Positions 22,688 through 31,456 are shown, counted from the stretch's first letter. The stretch: DNA of 51,143 nt from Streptomyces althioticus (GCA_014649355.1 BMSW01000029.1:1-51143), one strand, 5' to 3'. Notes: generated by a model from the letters alone, not told the origin. Made by a program: numbers and translations.

Positions 22688-23197
22688 TCAGCGGCGGGCG
22701 TGGCGCGGGGAGAGCAGCCCCGCGTCACGGGTCCGCCCGATGAGACGGAGCGCACCGCGCCGGCTGTAGCCGGTCCGGTCCATCACGGCGAGCACCGGAT
22801 CGGCGCCCCGCTCCTGCGCGGCCCGGTACGCCTGGGCGACGACCGGCCACGCGGTCCGCCCTCCCCGGGGGTTCTCACGGTGGTGCGTGCCGCCGGTCCC
22901 CTCCCCCGGTTCGGGCTCGGCGCCGCAGGCCCGCGCCAGCGGACCCTCGATCCAGTCCGCGAACACGGCCAGGTCCTCCAGCGCGAGCGCGGGGCGGGCC
23001 TGGACGTCCTCCACACCGACCCAGCCCTCGCCCACGGACGCCAGCGCCTCGATCGTGGCCCCGTCGCGGAAGGCCAGCCGCACATGGAGCCACCGGGTGG
23101 TGCGCCCGCCCTCCCGCACCTCCCACGCGGGCCACACGGCCACCGCACCCTCCGCCGGAGAGCGATCGGAAAGTTGAAGAAAAGATGCCTCGAGCAC
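22688..23197 (-). CDS. Hypothetical protein, DUF6214-like
   Basis: A 169-residue soluble protein. The N-terminal part (PAWEVREGGRTTRWLHVRL, then VGVEDVQARPALALEDLAVF and ADWIEGPLARAC) and the C-terminal helical part (VVAQAYRAAQERGADPVLAV and SRRGALRLIGRTRDAGLL, then SPRHARR) look like the Streptomyces family I know as DUF6214; I am not certain of the number. The C-terminus resembles the helix-turn-helix of proteins that test for progressive RLI..AR..G patterns. GTG start; TACGTT ends six bases before it, so it may be leaderless. Confidence 0.55.
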   Translation of the reverse strand: MLEASFLQLSDRSPAEGAVAVWPAWEVREGGRTTRWLHVRLAFRDGATIEALASVGEGWVGVEDVQARPALALEDLAVFADWIEGPLARACGAEPEPGEGTGGTHHRENPRGGRTAWPVVAQAYRAAQERGADPVLAVMDRTGYSRRGALRLIGRTRDAGLLSPRHARR

Positions 23198-23346
23198 ACA
23201 GGCAACGTAACGGCGTGATCAGTTTCCCTCCGTAGAACACGCACCCCGGACGGCGGACGGCACCCTGTCAGCGGAGTGCGGGCGGTGCCATGCTGGGAGC
23301 CACCGGCCGGTCCCCCGCCGGTGCCCCTCGGGGTGAGGAGTTCCCC

Positions 23347-24705
23347 GTGCTGCGTGTCGCCGTCGTCGGAAGCGGACCCAGCGGGTGCTACACCGCCCAG
23401 CATCTCGTCCAGCTCGACCCTGGGGCGCGGGTCGACGTCCTCGACCGCCTGCCCTGCCCGTACGGCCTGGTCCGCTACGGCGTGGCCCCGGACCACGAGA
23501 AGATCAAGTCCCTGCAGGGCAGCCTGCGCACGGTGCTGGAGCACGAGCGGGTGCGGTTCCTCGGCGCGGTGCCGGTCGGACCCGGCGGGGTGGCGGCGGC
23601 CCGGCTGCGGGAGCTGTACCACGCAGTGGTGTACTGCGTGGGCGCCGCCACGGACCGGCATCTGGGCGTCCCCGGCGAGGACCTTCCGGGAAGCTGGTCG
23701 GCGACGGAGTTCGTGTCCTGGTACAGCGCGCACCCGGACGCCGCCGACACCGGGTTCCTGCGCGGGGTGCGGTCGGCGGTGGTGGTCGGGGTGGGGAACG
23801 TCGCCGTGGACGTCACGCGCATGCTGGCCCGCGGGGAGGGCGAGCTGCGGCCGACCGACATGCCGCACACGGCGCTGACCGCCCTCGCGGCGAGTGAGGT
23901 CGCGGAGATCCACATGGTCGGCCGGCGCGGTCCCTCGCAGGCTCGCTTCACCACCAAGGAGCTGCGCGAACTGGGCACCCTGCCGGACACCGCCGTCCAC
24001 GTCGACGCGGCCGAGGCGGCGCTCGACCCGGCGTTCGCCGACCCGTCCGGCCTGCCCCCGCCCCGGCGCCGCAACGTCGAGGTGCTGCGCGGCTGGACGG
24101 CGCCGCCGCGACCGGACGCCCGGCGCCTGATCCGGCTGCGGTTCTTCCTCCGCCCGGTCGAACTGCTCGCCGTGGACGGCCGGGTGGGCGCCGTGCGCTT
24201 CGAACGGACGGCGCCCGACGGCGAGGGCGGGGTCACCGGGACGGGCCGCTTCGAGGACGTCGAGGGGCAACTGGTGCTGCGGTCGGTCGGGTACCGGGGT
24301 GTCCCGCTGGAGGGGCTGCCGTTCGACGCGGCGACGGGCACGGTGCCGCATCTCGCCGGGCGGGTGCTGCGCGGGGGCGCCGTCGCCCCGGGCGAGTACG
24401 TCGCGGGCTGGATCAAGCGGGGCCCGACCGGCGTCATCGGCACCAACCGCTCGTGCGCGAAGGAGACGGTGACGTCCCTGCTCGAGGACGCCCCGTCCCT
24501 CACCGCCCGCACCCTCCCCGACGACCCCCTGCCGGCCCTCCGCGCGGAGGGCGTGCACCCGGTCCTCTGGCAGGGCTGGGAGTCCGTCGAACGCGCTGAG
24601 TCCCGCCTGGGCGCCTCCCTCGGCCGGGGCGTCGTCAAGCTCCCGGACTGGGAGTCACTGCTGACGGCGGCGCGTGAAGGAGACGGCGTGGATCCCGGGC
24701 CGTGA
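23347..24705 (+). CDS. FAD-dependent ferredoxin-NADP+ reductase-like protein (FprA type)
   Basis: A 452-residue adrenodoxin-reductase-type enzyme that shuttles electrons between NADPH and ferredoxins. The FAD motif is VAVVGSGPSGCYTAQHL (residues 3-19). DRLPCPYGLVRYGVAPDHE and IKSLQGSLRTVL follow. The NADPH motif is VVVGVGNVAVDVTRML and the NADP specificity strand is VGRRGPSQARFTTKELREL. The C-terminal FAD contact is GEYVAGWIKRGPTGVIGTNR. All are hallmark FprA sequences. The start is GTG 23347 with GAGGAG about eight bases upstream; an in-frame ATG at 23290 would add a low-complexity extension. A P450 or ferredoxin partner is not in the window. Confidence 0.92.
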   Translation: MLRVAVVGSGPSGCYTAQHLVQLDPGARVDVLDRLPCPYGLVRYGVAPDHEKIKSLQGSLRTVLEHERVRFLGAVPVGPGGVAAARLRELYHAVVYCVGAATDRHLGVPGEDLPGSWSATEFVSWYSAHPDAADTGFLRGVRSAVVVGVGNVAVDVTRMLARGEGELRPTDMPHTALTALAASEVAEIHMVGRRGPSQARFTTKELRELGTLPDTAVHVDAAEAALDPAFADPSGLPPPRRRNVEVLRGWTAPPRPDARRLIRLRFFLRPVELLAVDGRVGAVRFERTAPDGEGGVTGTGRFEDVEGQLVLRSVGYRGVPLEGLPFDAATGTVPHLAGRVLRGGAVAPGEYVAGWIKRGPTGVIGTNRSCAKETVTSLLEDAPSLTARTLPDDPLPALRAEGVHPVLWQGWESVERAESRLGASLGRGVVKLPDWESLLTAAREGDGVDPGP

Positions 24706-24831
24706 CAGCGCGGACCGCCCGAAGAATGCGGGCGTCGGCGCAGTCGCTCCCGCGAGGAGAGGGTGACGTCCCGGTACGGAGACGCCCGCCGCCGGCCGTC
24801 CGGCAGCGCACCTCGCCCCTCGCCCGTCCCC

Positions 24832-26274
24832 CTACCGCGTCTCCGCCGCTGCCGCCGGCCGGGGACCGACCGGCGCCAGCACCCCGAGGCGGTTTTCGAT
24901 CTCCTGGGCGGCCGCCAGGCACAGGTCCTCCCGGAACGCACGGCCCACCACCTGCACCCCGCACGGCAGCCCGTCGCGGATCCCGGTCGGCACGGCCACC
25001 GCGGGCACGCCCACGAAGCTGGTCACCGTGCACAGCCGCATCCCGTCGGCGACCCGCTGCCGACCCGCCGCGTTCCGTGACTCCAGTCCCGGCTCGACGG
25101 GCGGCTCGGTGAACACCGGCCCGAGCAGCAGCGGGTAACGGTCGAGGAACTCCGCCCACGCCCGGCGGATGCCGAGCCAGGCGCCCATCAGCCGCACGAG
25201 TTCCGCGGCGTCGGCGGGCGGTGTCTTCTCCAGGGCCAGCTGGATGTACCGGTCCCCGCCGTCACCGAGCAGCTGCCGCACGGCCGGCCAGGTCGGCGCG
25301 AACTCGGTCAGGGTGATCCTGCCGTACGCCTCGAGCGCCTCGTCGTGCCGGGGGACGTCGGCCACCTCCGTCACGTCGTAGCCCGCGTCGCTCAGCGCGT
25401 CCGCCGCCGCGGTGAGCGCCTCACGGACGGCAGGGTGCACGCCTCGGCCACCGGGGTCGGCGACGAGCGCGACCCTGACCGGCCCCGGCAGCGGCGGGCC
25501 GTCGAGCGGCACCGGCACCGCCCGCGGGTCCCGCGGATCGGTCCCGGCCAGCGCCTCGTACGCCAGCCGCAGGTCGGCGACCGTGCGGGCCAGGGGTCCG
25601 TCGGTGACCAGCATCTGCGAGGCCGGACCGGGGTCGTCCGGGCCGAGGACGCGGTGGTCGGCGGGGAACCGCCCGGGGGTCGGCTTCAGCCCCGCGACAC
25701 CGCAGAAGGAGGCCGGGATCCGTACCGACCCGCCGGAGTCGTTGCCGAGACCGAGAGCCGCCATGCCGGTGGCGACGGCCGCCCCGTCGCCACCGCTGGA
25801 TCCGCCCGGGGTCCGGCTCGGGTCCCACGGGTTGACGGTGTCGCCGAACAGCTCGCTGCGGGTGTGCATCCCGGCGAGGACCAGCGTGGGCATGTTGCTG
25901 TGGCCGATCGGCACGGCCCCCGCCGCCCGCAGCCGTGCCACCGGCGGCGCGTCGGCCGCCGCCACGAGGGAGCGGAAGCGCGGCAGCCCGAAGGTGGTGG
26001 GCACGCCCTCGACCGGGGTGGTCTCCTTCACGGTGAACGGCACGCCCGCCAGCGGCCCGAGCTCCTCGCCCGCGGCCCGCCGTCGGTCCGTGCGCGCCGC
26101 GTCCTCGCGGGCCCGGTCGGCCATCAGCTGGGTCACCGCGTTGACCCGCGGGTTGACCTCGGCGATGCGTTCCAAATGGCTGTCGACCAGATCGGCCGCC
26201 GAGATCCTGCCGCTGCGGACCGCCGCCGCCTGGTCGGCCGCCGTCATGGCCCACATCGTGTCCTGCCCGTCCAT
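24832..26274 (-). CDS. Amidase-signature family amidase
   Basis: A 480-residue amidase with the Ser-cisSer-Lys triad in place: Lys83 (VPFTVKETTP), cis-Ser 159/160 (TPGGSSGGDGAAVATG) and nucleophile Ser183 (GNDSGGSVRIPASF), followed by GVAGLKPTPGR. It hydrolyses an amide of unknown identity in the cytoplasm. Length is normal. It is divergent from a TetR gene, with the palindrome at 26327-26342 between them, so the TetR probably controls it. It converges on the reductase gene across a 126-base gap. Confidence 0.92.
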   Translation of the reverse strand: MDGQDTMWAMTAADQAAAVRSGRISAADLVDSHLERIAEVNPRVNAVTQLMADRAREDAARTDRRRAAGEELGPLAGVPFTVKETTPVEGVPTTFGLPRFRSLVAAADAPPVARLRAAGAVPIGHSNMPTLVLAGMHTRSELFGDTVNPWDPSRTPGGSSGGDGAAVATGMAALGLGNDSGGSVRIPASFCGVAGLKPTPGRFPADHRVLGPDDPGPASQMLVTDGPLARTVADLRLAYEALAGTDPRDPRAVPVPLDGPPLPGPVRVALVADPGGRGVHPAVREALTAAADALSDAGYDVTEVADVPRHDEALEAYGRITLTEFAPTWPAVRQLLGDGGDRYIQLALEKTPPADAAELVRLMGAWLGIRRAWAEFLDRYPLLLGPVFTEPPVEPGLESRNAAGRQRVADGMRLCTVTSFVGVPAVAVPTGIRDGLPCGVQVVGRAFREDLCLAAAQEIENRLGVLAPVGPRPAAAAETR

Positions 26275-26326
26275 CGCGCTCCTGCTCCGTGTCGTGCGGT
26301 GCTCGTTCCCGACCGTACTACGGAAG

Positions 26327-26342
26327 CGATACAGTCGTATCG
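26327..26342. promoter_or_regulatory. TetR operator between amidase and its divergent regulator
   Basis: CGATAC-AGTC-GTATCG is a perfect 6-4-6 inverted repeat, 53 bases upstream of the amidase start and 22 bases upstream of the TetR start. Its central position suggests that one site controls both genes. Confidence 0.65.
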
Positions 26343-26363
26343 GAACAAGGAGGCCGACCGACC

Positions 26364-27011
26364 ATGCCCAAGCAGGTGGACTACGGGAGCAGACGTCGCC
26401 GGATCGCCGAGGCCGTCTGCGTCCTTGCCGACGAGCAGGGGCCGGAGGGGGTGAGCATGCGGGACGTGGCGGCCCGGGCCCAGGTCTCGCTGGGCGCCGT
26501 GCAGCGCTGCTTCCGCACCAAGGAGGAGATGCTCCTGTTCGCCGTCGAGCACGTCGGCGAGCGCGTGACGGAACGGGTCAGGGCGCGCATCGCGACGGGT
26601 CCGGCACAGTCGGCCGCCACCGCGCTCGGCCACGCGACCGACGAGGTCGCGCTGCTCCGGGAGGAACACCGCGCCGAGGCGCGAATCTGGCTGGCGTTCC
26701 TCGCCCAGGCCGCCGTCAGCGCGTCACTCGCCGAGCCTCTGAGGAACAGCTACGCGGCCCTGCAGGACCTGTTCACCCGCCTGATCACGGAGGCGGCCGC
26801 GAGCGGCCCGGGCGGCGGGGCCGCTGACGCGTTCGCCGACGGGCCCGACGCCGTGCGCGAGGCGCGCACGCTGCTCGCGCTCACGGACGGCCTGACCGGC
26901 CATGTCCTGATCGGCCATCTGACCGCGAAGGAGGCCGAGGGCGTGCTGCACGCACACCTGGCCGGGCTCTGGGCCCGTCTCGGCGTCACCGGGCCCCAAG
27001 CAGAGGGCTGA
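26364..27011 (+). CDS. TetR/AcrR family regulator of the amidase
   Basis: A 215-residue regulator with a full HTH: RRIAEAVCVLADEQGPEG, VSMRDVAARAQVSLGAVQR, CFRTKEEMLLFAVEHV. The C-terminal domain resembles the BetI/TetR_C_6 group. The ATG at 26364 has AAGGAGG ten bases upstream; the longer frame from 26289 includes the operator. Gene order and the shared palindrome point to repression of the divergent amidase gene and of itself. Confidence 0.9.
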   Translation: MPKQVDYGSRRRRIAEAVCVLADEQGPEGVSMRDVAARAQVSLGAVQRCFRTKEEMLLFAVEHVGERVTERVRARIATGPAQSAATALGHATDEVALLREEHRAEARIWLAFLAQAAVSASLAEPLRNSYAALQDLFTRLITEAAASGPGGGAADAFADGPDAVREARTLLALTDGLTGHVLIGHLTAKEAEGVLHAHLAGLWARLGVTGPQAEG

Positions 27012-27028
27012 CCGCGCGGACCGAGCGG

Positions 27029-27382
27029 TCAGACCCGCGCGTCCCGCGCCGCCTGGCGGCGTGCCGCGACGAGGAGGGCGTCGAGGAGACCCGGGAACAG
27101 GGCGTCCAGATCCTCGCGGCGCAGACCGTTCATCTTGGCGGTGCCCTCGTAGACCTGCTGGATCACGCCGCTCTCGCGCAGCACGCGGAAGTGGTGCGTG
27201 GTGGTGGACTTGGTGACCGGGAGGTCGAAGCGGGAGCAGGACAACGCGGCCTCGGCGTCCGCCAGTTCACTGACGATGCGCAGACGGACGGGGTCGGACA
27301 GCGCGTGCAGCACTGAGTCCAGCCGGATCTCGTCCCGCGTGGGGTGCGGGAGGACGCGAGGGCTGGGTGGGGCGGTCGTCAC
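27029..27382 (-). CDS. ArsR-type winged-helix regulator of the old yellow enzyme gene
   Basis: A 117-residue winged-helix protein: LDSVLHALSDPVRLRIVSEL, then DLPVTKSTTTHHFRVLRESG (recognition helix) and VIQQVYEGTAKMNGLRREDL (wing). No CxC metal site is seen, so a metal sensor is unlikely. I start it at GTG 27382, with GGAG eight bases upstream. The upstream ATG at 27412 overlaps the -10 box and cannot be on the transcript from that promoter. Divergent from an old yellow enzyme gene and sharing its operator region, as in other ArsR/OYE pairs responding to electrophiles. Confidence 0.88.
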   Translation of the reverse strand: MTTAPPSPRVLPHPTRDEIRLDSVLHALSDPVRLRIVSELADAEAALSCSRFDLPVTKSTTTHHFRVLRESGVIQQVYEGTAKMNGLRREDLDALFPGLLDALLVAARRQAARDARV

Positions 27383-27411
27383 AGCGGCTCCAGGTGCTCC
27401 GGGAAGCCTCA

Positions 27412-27467
27412 TTGTACGAGAACCATCGTAGTTTGACATCTCCCGTACTACGATGGCTATCGTACAA
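27412..27467. promoter_or_regulatory. Back-to-back promoters with two operators (ArsR / old yellow enzyme)
   Basis: Two 21-base arms (27412-27432 and 27447-27467) are inverted with 19 of 21 matches around 14 bases. Each arm is itself a TACGAT-N4-ATCGTA type palindrome. Leftward: TACAAT as -10 with ATGTCA 17 bases upstream. Rightward: TTGACA (27433-27438) as -35 with CTATCG or TATCGT as a weaker -10. The two -35 boxes overlap, and each operator covers one -10. Confidence 0.8.
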
Positions 27468-27503
27468 GTCGCACACTCGCCGCCCCTCCGAACGGAGACC
27501 ACC

Positions 27504-28583
27504 GTGAGCACGCTCTTCGAGCCGTACACCCTGCGCGACCTGACGATCCCCAACCGCGTGTGGATGGCGCCGATGTGCCAGTACTCGGCCGCGCCGGACG
27601 GCCCGGAGGCGGGCGCGCCGAACGACTGGCACTTCGCCCACTACGCGGCCCGCGCCACCGGCGGCACGGGACTGATCGTCGTCGAGGCCACGGCGGTGTC
27701 GCCGGAGGGCCGCATCTCGCCGTACGACCTCGGCATCTGGAACGACACCCAGGTCGAGGCGTTCCGCCGGATCACCCGCTTCCTCGCCGCACAGGGCACC
27801 GTGCCGGCCGTCCAGCTCGCGCACGCCGGGCGCAAGGCGGCGACCGACCAGCCCTGGAAGGGCGGGGCGCCGCTCGGTACCGAGGAGGGGGCCTGGCAGC
27901 CGGTCGCGCCCAGCGCGGTCCCGTTCGCCGAGGACCACCAGGTGCCGGACGAACTGAGCACGGACGAGATCCGGGAGATCGTCGGCCAGTTCCGCGCCGC
28001 CGCCCGCCGCGCCCTCGCCGCCGGTTTCGAGATCGCCGAAATCCACGGCGCCCACGGCTACCTGATCAACGAGTTCCTCTCCCCGCACTCCAACCACCGC
28101 ACCGACGCCTACGGCGGTTCGTACGAGAACCGCACGCGGTTCGCGTTCGAAGTGGTGGACGCCGTGCGCGAGGAGTGGCCGGACGACAAGCCGCTGTTCT
28201 TCCGCGTCTCCGCCACGGACTGGCTGGACGCGGACGGCTGGACCCCGGACGACACCGTCCGTCTCGCCGCCGACCTGCACGCCCGGGGCATCGACCTCCT
28301 CGACGTCTCCACCGGCGGCAACGCCCCGGACGTCCGCATCCCGGCCGGCCCCGGCTACCAGGTGCCGTTCGCCGCGCGGGTGCGCCAGGAGACACCGATG
28401 CCGGTCGCGGCCGTGGGTCTGATCACGGACACCGGACAGGCGGAGAAAATTCTCGCCAACGGCGAGGCGGACGCCGTGCTGCTGGGCCGTGAACTGCTGC
28501 GCAACCCCTCCTGGGCCCGCCATGCCGCCCGCGAGCTGGACGCGGAAGTGAGCGTGCCGGACCAGTACCACCGCTCCGTCTGA
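27504..28583 (+). CDS. Old yellow enzyme family NADH:flavin oxidoreductase (YqjM-like)
   Basis: A 359-residue FMN ene-reductase. YqjM-type marks are MAPMCQYSA with Cys25 tuning the flavin, VQLAHAGRKA, EIHGAHGYLINEFLSPHSN (substrate-binding His pair) and the C-terminal FMN-phosphate loop VAAVGLIT plus DAVLLGRELLRNPSWA. It reduces alpha,beta-unsaturated carbonyls with NAD(P)H. The GTG start at 27504 has GGAGA six bases upstream. It is divergent from the ArsR-type regulator, so induction by electrophilic stress is plausible. A 21-bp hairpin follows. Confidence 0.94.
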   Translation: MSTLFEPYTLRDLTIPNRVWMAPMCQYSAAPDGPEAGAPNDWHFAHYAARATGGTGLIVVEATAVSPEGRISPYDLGIWNDTQVEAFRRITRFLAAQGTVPAVQLAHAGRKAATDQPWKGGAPLGTEEGAWQPVAPSAVPFAEDHQVPDELSTDEIREIVGQFRAAARRALAAGFEIAEIHGAHGYLINEFLSPHSNHRTDAYGGSYENRTRFAFEVVDAVREEWPDDKPLFFRVSATDWLDADGWTPDDTVRLAADLHARGIDLLDVSTGGNAPDVRIPAGPGYQVPFAARVRQETPMPVAAVGLITDTGQAEKILANGEADAVLLGRELLRNPSWARHAARELDAEVSVPDQYHRSV

Positions 28584-28606
28584 CCTGCTCACCACTCCCT
28601 GCACCG

Positions 28607-28650
28607 CGCCGACGGCCCGGAACCCTTCGAAGGGTTCCGGGCCGTCGGCG
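28607..28650 (+). terminator. Terminator of the old yellow enzyme gene
   Basis: A perfect 21-bp stem starting CGCCGACGGCCCGG with a CG dinucleotide at the tip lies 23 bases after the stop codon. It is the longest perfect hairpin in the window. Confidence 0.88.
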
Positions 28651-28697
28651 TCTGTCGTTCCCAGGCGTTCCTGGCCGAATACGGACCACGTGAAGCG

Positions 28698-28726
28698 TTG
28701 ACCAGAAAGCGCTTTCCCCTTACGTT
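28698..28726 (+). promoter_or_regulatory. Pectate lyase promoter with LacI-type operator in the spacer
   Basis: TTGACC (28698-28703), a 17-base spacer and TACGTT (28721-28726) form a housekeeping-type promoter. The spacer contains the perfect palindrome GAAAGCGCTTTC (28705-28716), a typical LacI/GalR-family operator with central CG. The start codon is 122 bases downstream, so a leader of about 115 bases is expected. Confidence 0.8.
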
Positions 28727-28847
28727 CCGTTCATCGACGTGACCGGGTCGTGACTGTTGAACAGCTGACGTCCGCATGTCGTACAGCTACATGAACGTCG
28801 TTCACGCACACAGTCCGACTCCCCCACATCACGACAGAAGGAACGAC

Positions 28848-29651
28848 ATGACATCCGCGACACGACCGCGCACCTCACACCGCGCGCTGACGGGCACGCT
28901 CGCCACCCTCGGCCTCTCGGTCGGCATGGTCCTGACCACCGCTGCTCCGTCCGCGCAGGCCGCCACCTGGCCGACCCCCAACGGCAGCCAGGGCGTCTCC
29001 TCCACCATCTCGGTGTCCGGCACCAAGGACTACGGGATGAAGCGCCTCTACGGCACCGGCGACCTCGGCTCCGGCGGCCAGGACGAGGACCAGGGCCCGA
29101 TCCTGAAGCTGGCCGACGGCGCGGTCCTCAAGAACGTGATCCTCGGCGCCCCCGCCGCCGACGGCGTCCACTGCGAGGGCTCCTGCACGCTGCAGAACGT
29201 CTGGTGGGAGGACGTCGGCGAGGACGCGGCCACCTTCAAGGGCAAGTCGTCCGGGGCGGTCTACACCGTGAGCGGCGGCGGCGCGAAGGAGGCGAGCGAC
29301 AAGGTCTTCCAGTTCAACGGCGCGGGCACGCTGAACGTGTCCGGGTTCGCCGTGCAGAACTTCGGCACGTTCGTCCGTTCCTGCGGCAACTGCTCCACGC
29401 AGTACAAGCGGACGATCAACCTCAACTCCATCGAGGTGACCTGGAAGGGCGGCCGCATCGCCGGCATCAACACCAACTACGGCGACAGCGCGACCCTGCG
29501 GAACATCACGATCGTCGGCGACAGCAGCAGGAAGATCGTGCCCTGCCAGAAGTACATCGGCAACAACACCGGCAAGGAGCCGAGCAGCAACGGCTCCGGC
29601 CCCGACGGCACGTACTGCAAGTACAGCGCGTCCGACGTCACCTACCGGTAG
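28848..29651 (+). CDS. Secreted pectate lyase (polysaccharide lyase family 3)
   Basis: A 267-residue extracellular enzyme that cleaves polygalacturonate by beta-elimination with Ca2+. The signal peptide ends SAQA near residue 38. The PL3 beta-helix is recognisable from ILKLADGAVLKNVILGAPAA, DGVHCEGSCTLQNVWWEDVG, EDAATFKGKSSGAVYTVSGG, KVFQFNGAGTLNV and the Cys pair RSCGNCSTQYKR. Conserved acidic and basic residues in DGVHCEG, EDVGEDAATFKG and QYKR match the family. The ATG at 28848 has GAAGGA five bases upstream; an upstream in-frame ATG is not needed. Sugar-responsive LacI control is suggested by its promoter. Confidence 0.93.
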   Translation: MTSATRPRTSHRALTGTLATLGLSVGMVLTTAAPSAQAATWPTPNGSQGVSSTISVSGTKDYGMKRLYGTGDLGSGGQDEDQGPILKLADGAVLKNVILGAPAADGVHCEGSCTLQNVWWEDVGEDAATFKGKSSGAVYTVSGGGAKEASDKVFQFNGAGTLNVSGFAVQNFGTFVRSCGNCSTQYKRTINLNSIEVTWKGGRIAGINTNYGDSATLRNITIVGDSSRKIVPCQKYIGNNTGKEPSSNGSGPDGTYCKYSASDVTYR

Positions 29652-29696
29652 CCCCCCACGGGCAGCGGCCGTGGGGGACGCCCCGTGCGGCGCCCC

Positions 29697-30500
29697 CTAC
29701 GGCCGCCGGCCTTCTCCGCCTCCGCCCGCGTGCGGTCGGCTCCCGCCCACCAGCGAGCGCACCTCACTCTCCAGCTCCCGCCGGTAGTCCGCGTACGCGG
29801 CCCTCAGTTCGTCACCCGGCCAGCCGGCGGGGAGCAGGGAGGGCGGCAGCACGGGGTCCGCGAGCAGATGACGCACCACGGCCGCGAACAGCGTGAGCCG
29901 CTCGGCCGGACGCCCGGTGCGCCCCATGTGCCCGAGCAGCTCGCGGGCCTCCCCCGCCCAGGTGTCCAACGGCCAGAGGCGTGCGGCCAGTTCGGCGGCG
30001 GGCCGCGCGGGGCGGGCCGTTCCGCGTTCGGCCACCTCGTCGAGAGCGACGGGCAGCGGGCGGTCCAGGTTGGCGGGGCGCAGCCACACCCCCTCGCGCA
30101 GCTCGGCGAGGCGCAGTCCGGCCAGCCGGGTGCGCAGTTCCGCCCGTTCGGCGGGCCCGCGCCCGGTCGCGGTGACGACGACCAACTCCCACTCCCCGCG
30201 CCAGGAGCGGGTGCGCGGTCGCACCGACTCGTCCTGACGGCGCTGGCGTTCGAGCAGCCGGTCACTGAGGCGGTAGCCGGTGTCCGTGCGGCGCAGGTCC
30301 CCTGCGGCGACCATCCGGCTCAGCGCGGCCCGCAGCGTCGACCCGCCGAGGTCGAAACCTTCCACCAGCCGTCCGAGCTCCCGCGCCGGCAGCTCCGGCG
30401 GGTGCGTGCCCAGCAGCAGGCTGAGGACGACCGACCGCGCGGACAGCGGACGCAGCCGCGGCCCGTCCGGTACCGGCTCCCCCGGGTCGTTGCTCCGCAT
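29697..30500 (-). CDS. PaaX family transcriptional regulator
   Basis: A 267-residue protein with the PaaX layout: an N-terminal winged helix (SARSVVLSLLLGTHPPELPA, then TLRAALSRMVAAGDLRRTD and GYRLSDRLLERQRRQD), a central domain around WRGEWELVVVTATGRGPAER, and the C-terminal PaaX_C helices. Members repress catabolic genes such as the phenylacetate operon. No paa genes are in the window. TAAAGT ends seven bases before the ATG with no ribosome binding site, so it is probably leaderless. It converges on the pectate lyase gene. Confidence 0.88.
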   Translation of the reverse strand: MRSNDPGEPVPDGPRLRPLSARSVVLSLLLGTHPPELPARELGRLVEGFDLGGSTLRAALSRMVAAGDLRRTDTGYRLSDRLLERQRRQDESVRPRTRSWRGEWELVVVTATGRGPAERAELRTRLAGLRLAELREGVWLRPANLDRPLPVALDEVAERGTARPARPAAELAARLWPLDTWAGEARELLGHMGRTGRPAERLTLFAAVVRHLLADPVLPPSLLPAGWPGDELRAAYADYRRELESEVRSLVGGSRPHAGGGGEGRRP

Positions 30501-30593
30501 GAGCCGTACTTTAGGCCCCCGACCGGGCGCGGCCCGCTCCCGGTGACGCCACCTGCTCCCCCGCCCGGCCGTTGCCGCACGACCTCCTCCTAG

Positions 30594-31442
30594 TCTATTG
30601 GGCGGCCGTTCCTGGTCCGCGCGTACACCGGGTTCGACGACGGCACGCGCCTCGGCGGGCCGCACCCGACCGCTGCGCCGGAGGACGCGACGCGGTACGC
30701 CGTGCGGGGCCGCCGTCTGGACCTGGTGGCGCAGTACCGGTCGGCGGCGGGGGACGTCGACGGCTACTGCCGGTTCCTGCGCGAACTGGTCGAGCAGTAC
30801 GGCGCGGTGACGAGCACCCTCCAAGTGACGGAGGAGCCGAAGGACACGGTCAACCCGGTCCTCGACGGCTGCTACCCGTCGGTGCGGGAGGCGATCGTGC
30901 TCGGTGTTCCGGCGGTGAGGGAGCGCGCCCGGGAGCTGGGGCACGACGAGTTGCGCGTCGGGTTCAACACCACCCCGCTGTTCGGCCCGTCGGCGTCCTT
31001 CATCTCGGAGCTGACCGAGCTGGGCGGGCCGTCCTTCGTCGAGGAACTCGACTACGTGGGGCTCGACTTCTTCCCCGACGTCTTCCGCCCTGTCGCCGCG
31101 GCCGACCTCGCGTCCGCCGTCGAGGGGCTGCTGCGTCACCACCGCGACGCCGTGCTGACGCCCGCGGGGCTGGGACACCTGCCGCTGCACATCACCGAGC
31201 ACGGCTGGCCCACCGGCGAGGAACGCCCTCCGCACCGGCAGGCCGAGGTCGTCGACACGGTGGTCCGGGCCGTCGCCGGGCTGGCGGAAGAGCTGCGGCT
31301 GAGCGGTTGCACCCACTTCGCGCTACGGGACGCCGACAGCTCACAGCCGGGGCTGTTCCACCGCTTCGGGCTCACCACGGACGACTACACGCCCAAGCCC
31401 GCCTTCGACACGTACAGGGCGCTGATCGACCGGCACGGCTGA
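30594..31442 (+). pseudogene. 5'-truncated glycosidase-like (TIM-barrel) gene
   Basis: The frame carries protein-like sequence from just after a TAG at 30591 (GRPFLVRAYTGFDDGTRLGG) to the stop at 31442, about 280 codons. No ATG, GTG or TTG precedes residue 37 of this stretch; the first is GTG 30702. Inferred catalytic acids are Glu in LQVTEEPK and Glu in HITEHGWPTGEE, consistent with a clan-A glycoside-hydrolase-like barrel. The sequence begins mid-domain, so the first strands are missing. Either the gene lost its 5' end or it starts at 30702 and makes an incomplete 246-residue barrel. It directly abuts the PaaX promoter. Confidence 0.6.
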
Positions 31443-31456
31443 GGGAGCGCTTCGAC

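Noticed and set aside
27382..27412. ArsR start at ATG 27412
   Set aside because: This ATG overlaps the TACAAT -10 box, so it would not be on the transcript; GTG 27382 has a ribosome binding site.
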